Below are positions 61,279 to 64,000 of a stretch of DNA of 64,000 nucleotides, in pieces. Numbering within the stretch: position 1 is the stretch's first letter; every line of letters starts with the position of its first letter. The position numbers and the translations under genes are program-made. Source of the stretch: Prunus persica (Eukaryota; Streptophyta; Magnoliopsida; Rosales; Rosaceae); assembly GCF_000346465.2 (NCBI RefSeq), contig NC_034011.1:4695094-4759093 (forward strand). Direction: 5' to 3'. The notes beneath the pieces are model-generated. The model was not told where the DNA came from. It saw only the letters and a program-made list of their open reading frames with translations, and did not search any database.

Positions 61279-64000
61279 TAATAGGAGTCAAAAGCTAATT
61301 AATGACCAATTTTTTTCAGCACAATTTTTTTTAAAATAAATTTTAGAATCATAATAATGTTAATAGGAGTCAAAAGCTAATTAATGACCATTGAAATAAT
61401 GAATATATATATAGTGAAGTGACCTGTGTTTTCCTAAGTTACTGTTTGTTATAAATAGCTTGTATTGTTTCATTGCCGATTACTTAATTATTAGTCACTA
61501 ATCAATTTATGTTGAAATATCCAATCTTGAATGGTTGAAGTGTTTAAAACCGAAACGTTAAGTGTTGCAAAATCTTTAGTCTGATAATTTCAAAGCAAGT
61601 ATATATATTTGATTTTATTGTGTTGGGCCTTTTACATTTGCCTTCATTCATTTTGGTTGCCATCAATCTTCTTTTATATAACGATCCCTTATATATTTTT
61701 TTTGTTGGACTTAATATCATTTTATTGTTCTTACTTTTGGAAGTCCTTCATACCAACGTAAGAAGCAATTATAATATATTCTTAGCACAAAAGTTTAGTG
61801 TTTGAAATTACTGTTTTAATGTTGGGTTTCTATGCACTATCTTTATGTGGTTTAATGAATTATGAATTAATATTGAACAAACAATTTAGTTTTCCTTTTA
61901 TGAAGACAGTATGATTTGAATACTCAATTGTTGCATCTTCGCAAATATGTGAAGTATAATATTTACTTTGATTTCAAATCCTTGAAAGAAAAAAGGGAAA
62001 AAGTGCAAACCGTTCTTTTGTAGTTTAATTTTGAATTCAAAATCTAATATTGCATCAGTTTTAAATTTGGCCTATCTGTATATTTAATTTTTATATTGAT
62101 TTTTATTTTCATTTATATCTATTAATTTTTGCAAAAACGTGCAGAGAGTTTATCTGATATTATTGCAAGTTTTATTGAGCCTAATTATTCTTTATTTTGA
62201 TGGCTGTCATTACTTTGAATTTGGGAGAAAAACCTACATTTTTTTTTTGGTAGTATAAATACATCACTTTAACACCTTGGACGTTAGCTCCTTTTGATTC
62301 CAGAATTAGTTAATTGCTCTTAACTTCTTTTGGAAGCTTTTGCATTTCACATATTCAATTACGAGATTTTATTTATTTTTTAATTTATGCAGCTTTAGTT
62401 TCAAAACTTTAATGTCAATTTCATGACATTTAGAGCTTTTATTTTGGCAGTAAAATTGTTGATATTGTTAGGTGATTATTGTCTTTAGTATTCTGAACAT
62501 TTATGCAATTTAATTACATCTTTGTTTTAATGCCTTGGATTCCTTTTAAAGTTGCCAACGCCTATATATTTCGATTGTGCAATCCTTCATATTAGTTTCT
62601 TGAGTTAATCTTGATACAAATATATTGAGTGAACTAATGTTCTTTGGATTATAAAGTCTTGACAGCTGCCACATTGAGTTAATTGCCATGAAGTGTACAT
62701 TGTGGAATCCTTCTGAGAAAACTTAAATGAAGTAATAAATTATATCATTGTAAGTGGCATTAATTTTGAGTTTTGGTGTAAGGCTTTCAAACCCTAAATT
62801 TTTTTTGAGGTATTATATTTTAAAAAAAAATTTGTGAGGCTTTCAATGGTTTCATTGTTATATTTACAATGACTATCAAGATGACTGTGTGTGAGTACAT
62901 ATCTTATGAATTTAAAATTAAATAAATTTTGGTACAGTCTTCATATATTTTGAGAATTCCCTAATTTGTGGGGGTTGAGTTTTTCCTTAACTATGTGGGT
63001 ATTTGTTGGAATTTTTGTGGGTATTTCAAATACAAAATTAATATAAATACTCATTTTTTAATTTAATTTTCCAGTTTTTGAGTGATTTGATTACCTCTTT
63101 AAAATTGAAATTATTTTGTACGTTTATTATATAAGTTTTCATATCTCCTTTATTCAAATTTATTCTATTTTAATTCTTTTTATTTTAAAACGTGTGGACC
63201 AATTTGTGGAAGTTGAATTTTCCTAAATGGGAAATTTAATGCTGTAATTTATTTGTTAACATTATGCAGTTTTGCTTTTATGCTGAAAATATTAGATTCA
63301 TTTATGTAGGCTTTCCTTCTCTCTTTCCCATATTTTGTGTGTTTTCAATTTCTTTATGCTCTTACAGGAAATATTCATTTAGTAACAAACCTACTGTGTT
63401 TGTGTGAAATTTATTTTCATTATGAAAGTTTATTATGAGACTAATTTATCTTCAACTTTGAATGAAAGTGTGCCCAACTAATGATGATTTTGGTATAAAA
63501 TTTTGGTTGAGACTTTTATTGTCTTACAGGGTCAAATTGAGAAGATACAATGACAATGACAACTTGGATATGCGTTCATGATTTCAGCCACTTGGAGTGC
63601 ACAAAAGGGAGTAAGAGTATCCTGAAATACTTAGTATTTATAATTAAATTTATTTAATGAATTGAGCGTTGCCTAGTTTGTTCATAGCTTCATCAGGTGC
63701 ACTTAAAGTTTCAAAGACTATTACAGACCCATATTTGAGTACCAATATTTGAGAGGTATTCAAATTATATGAATTTATATATAGTGGAATTTTTGTTATA
63801 TTTTAATGTATACCAATGCGTATATAATTTTCAATTATACTGAGGTGAAATCTACTAATTATTTGTGTGCAAGATTGTGTAGTAAATATTTTAATAACAT
63901 GCATGTTTAAAGCGCGCTAACAATGGAGAACAAAGACATGACCTACATTATATATGCCTTATGAAGGCTAGAATGCATGCCTTGTGGAGGAGGCTATTAA
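61279..64000. other. AT-rich region, T-rich on the plus strand, no gene supported
   Basis: A 31 bp block (gttaataggagtcaaaagct..) occurs twice, at 61277-61308 and 61358-61389, right at the end of duplication copy B. From about 61.4 to 63.9 kb the plus strand is T-rich, with cttacag-type acceptors (for example 63524-63530) and no long frame. This is compatible with an intron or a non-coding transcript, but nothing can be called. Confidence 0.4.

Overview
This is nuclear DNA from a flowering plant. It is AT-rich, its genes contain introns, and it carries genes for a chloroplast FtsHi protein, ribosomal protein eL36, CASP-like and PGG-ankyrin proteins, plus a long record of LTR, hAT and MITE insertions. 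The recognisable proteins look like those of eudicots, and I suspect Rosaceae; that last step rests on recollection, not on a search.

Layout. 1-7.57 kb: two copies of a long LTR of Ty3-gypsy type lying tail to tail. The left one is split by a 1.26 kb captured genomic segment whose source-like copy lies at 35.4-36.6 kb. 7.6-20 kb: gene relics (malonate-CoA ligase, F-box protein), a 1.8 kb minisatellite and a complete 999 bp hAT element with an 8 bp target duplication. 20-36.6 kb is the gene-bearing part: an ASCC1-like relic, an intact ankyrin-PGG membrane protein gene, an 11-exon FTSHI2 locus carrying a nonsense codon and a frameshift, a CASP-like gene without a visible first exon, a broken eL36 gene and a small Ala-rich membrane protein gene. 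39.8-45.7 kb: a satellite array of about 484 bp units arranged as dimers and ending in an inverted arm. 48-61.3 kb: a very recent 3.4/3.55 kb segmental duplication about 9.8 kb apart. 61.3-64 kb: AT-rich DNA with no gene I can support.

The most interesting content is a cluster of two-exon genes for microproteins of 57-80 residues (37.8, 48.6, 50.5, 51.6, 53.5 and 60.3 kb, with relics at 20.1, 57.7 and 58.5 kb). Each has one N-terminal membrane segment, then a charged, probably helical tail, and an intron after the second base of a codon behind a Trp or Cys codon (exon ends ..TGG AG or ..TGC AG). Joining the exons gives open frames in every intact copy, which single-frame ORF calling misses. 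I do not recognise the family and assign no function. The copies multiplied by local duplication in both orientations, together with their promoters and flanks.

Apart from the ankyrin gene and the microproteins, most conserved genes here are broken or partial, so the window looks like a rearranging, pseudogene-rich block. FTSHI2 is the exception to treat with caution, because sequencing or assembly error could explain its two lesions.
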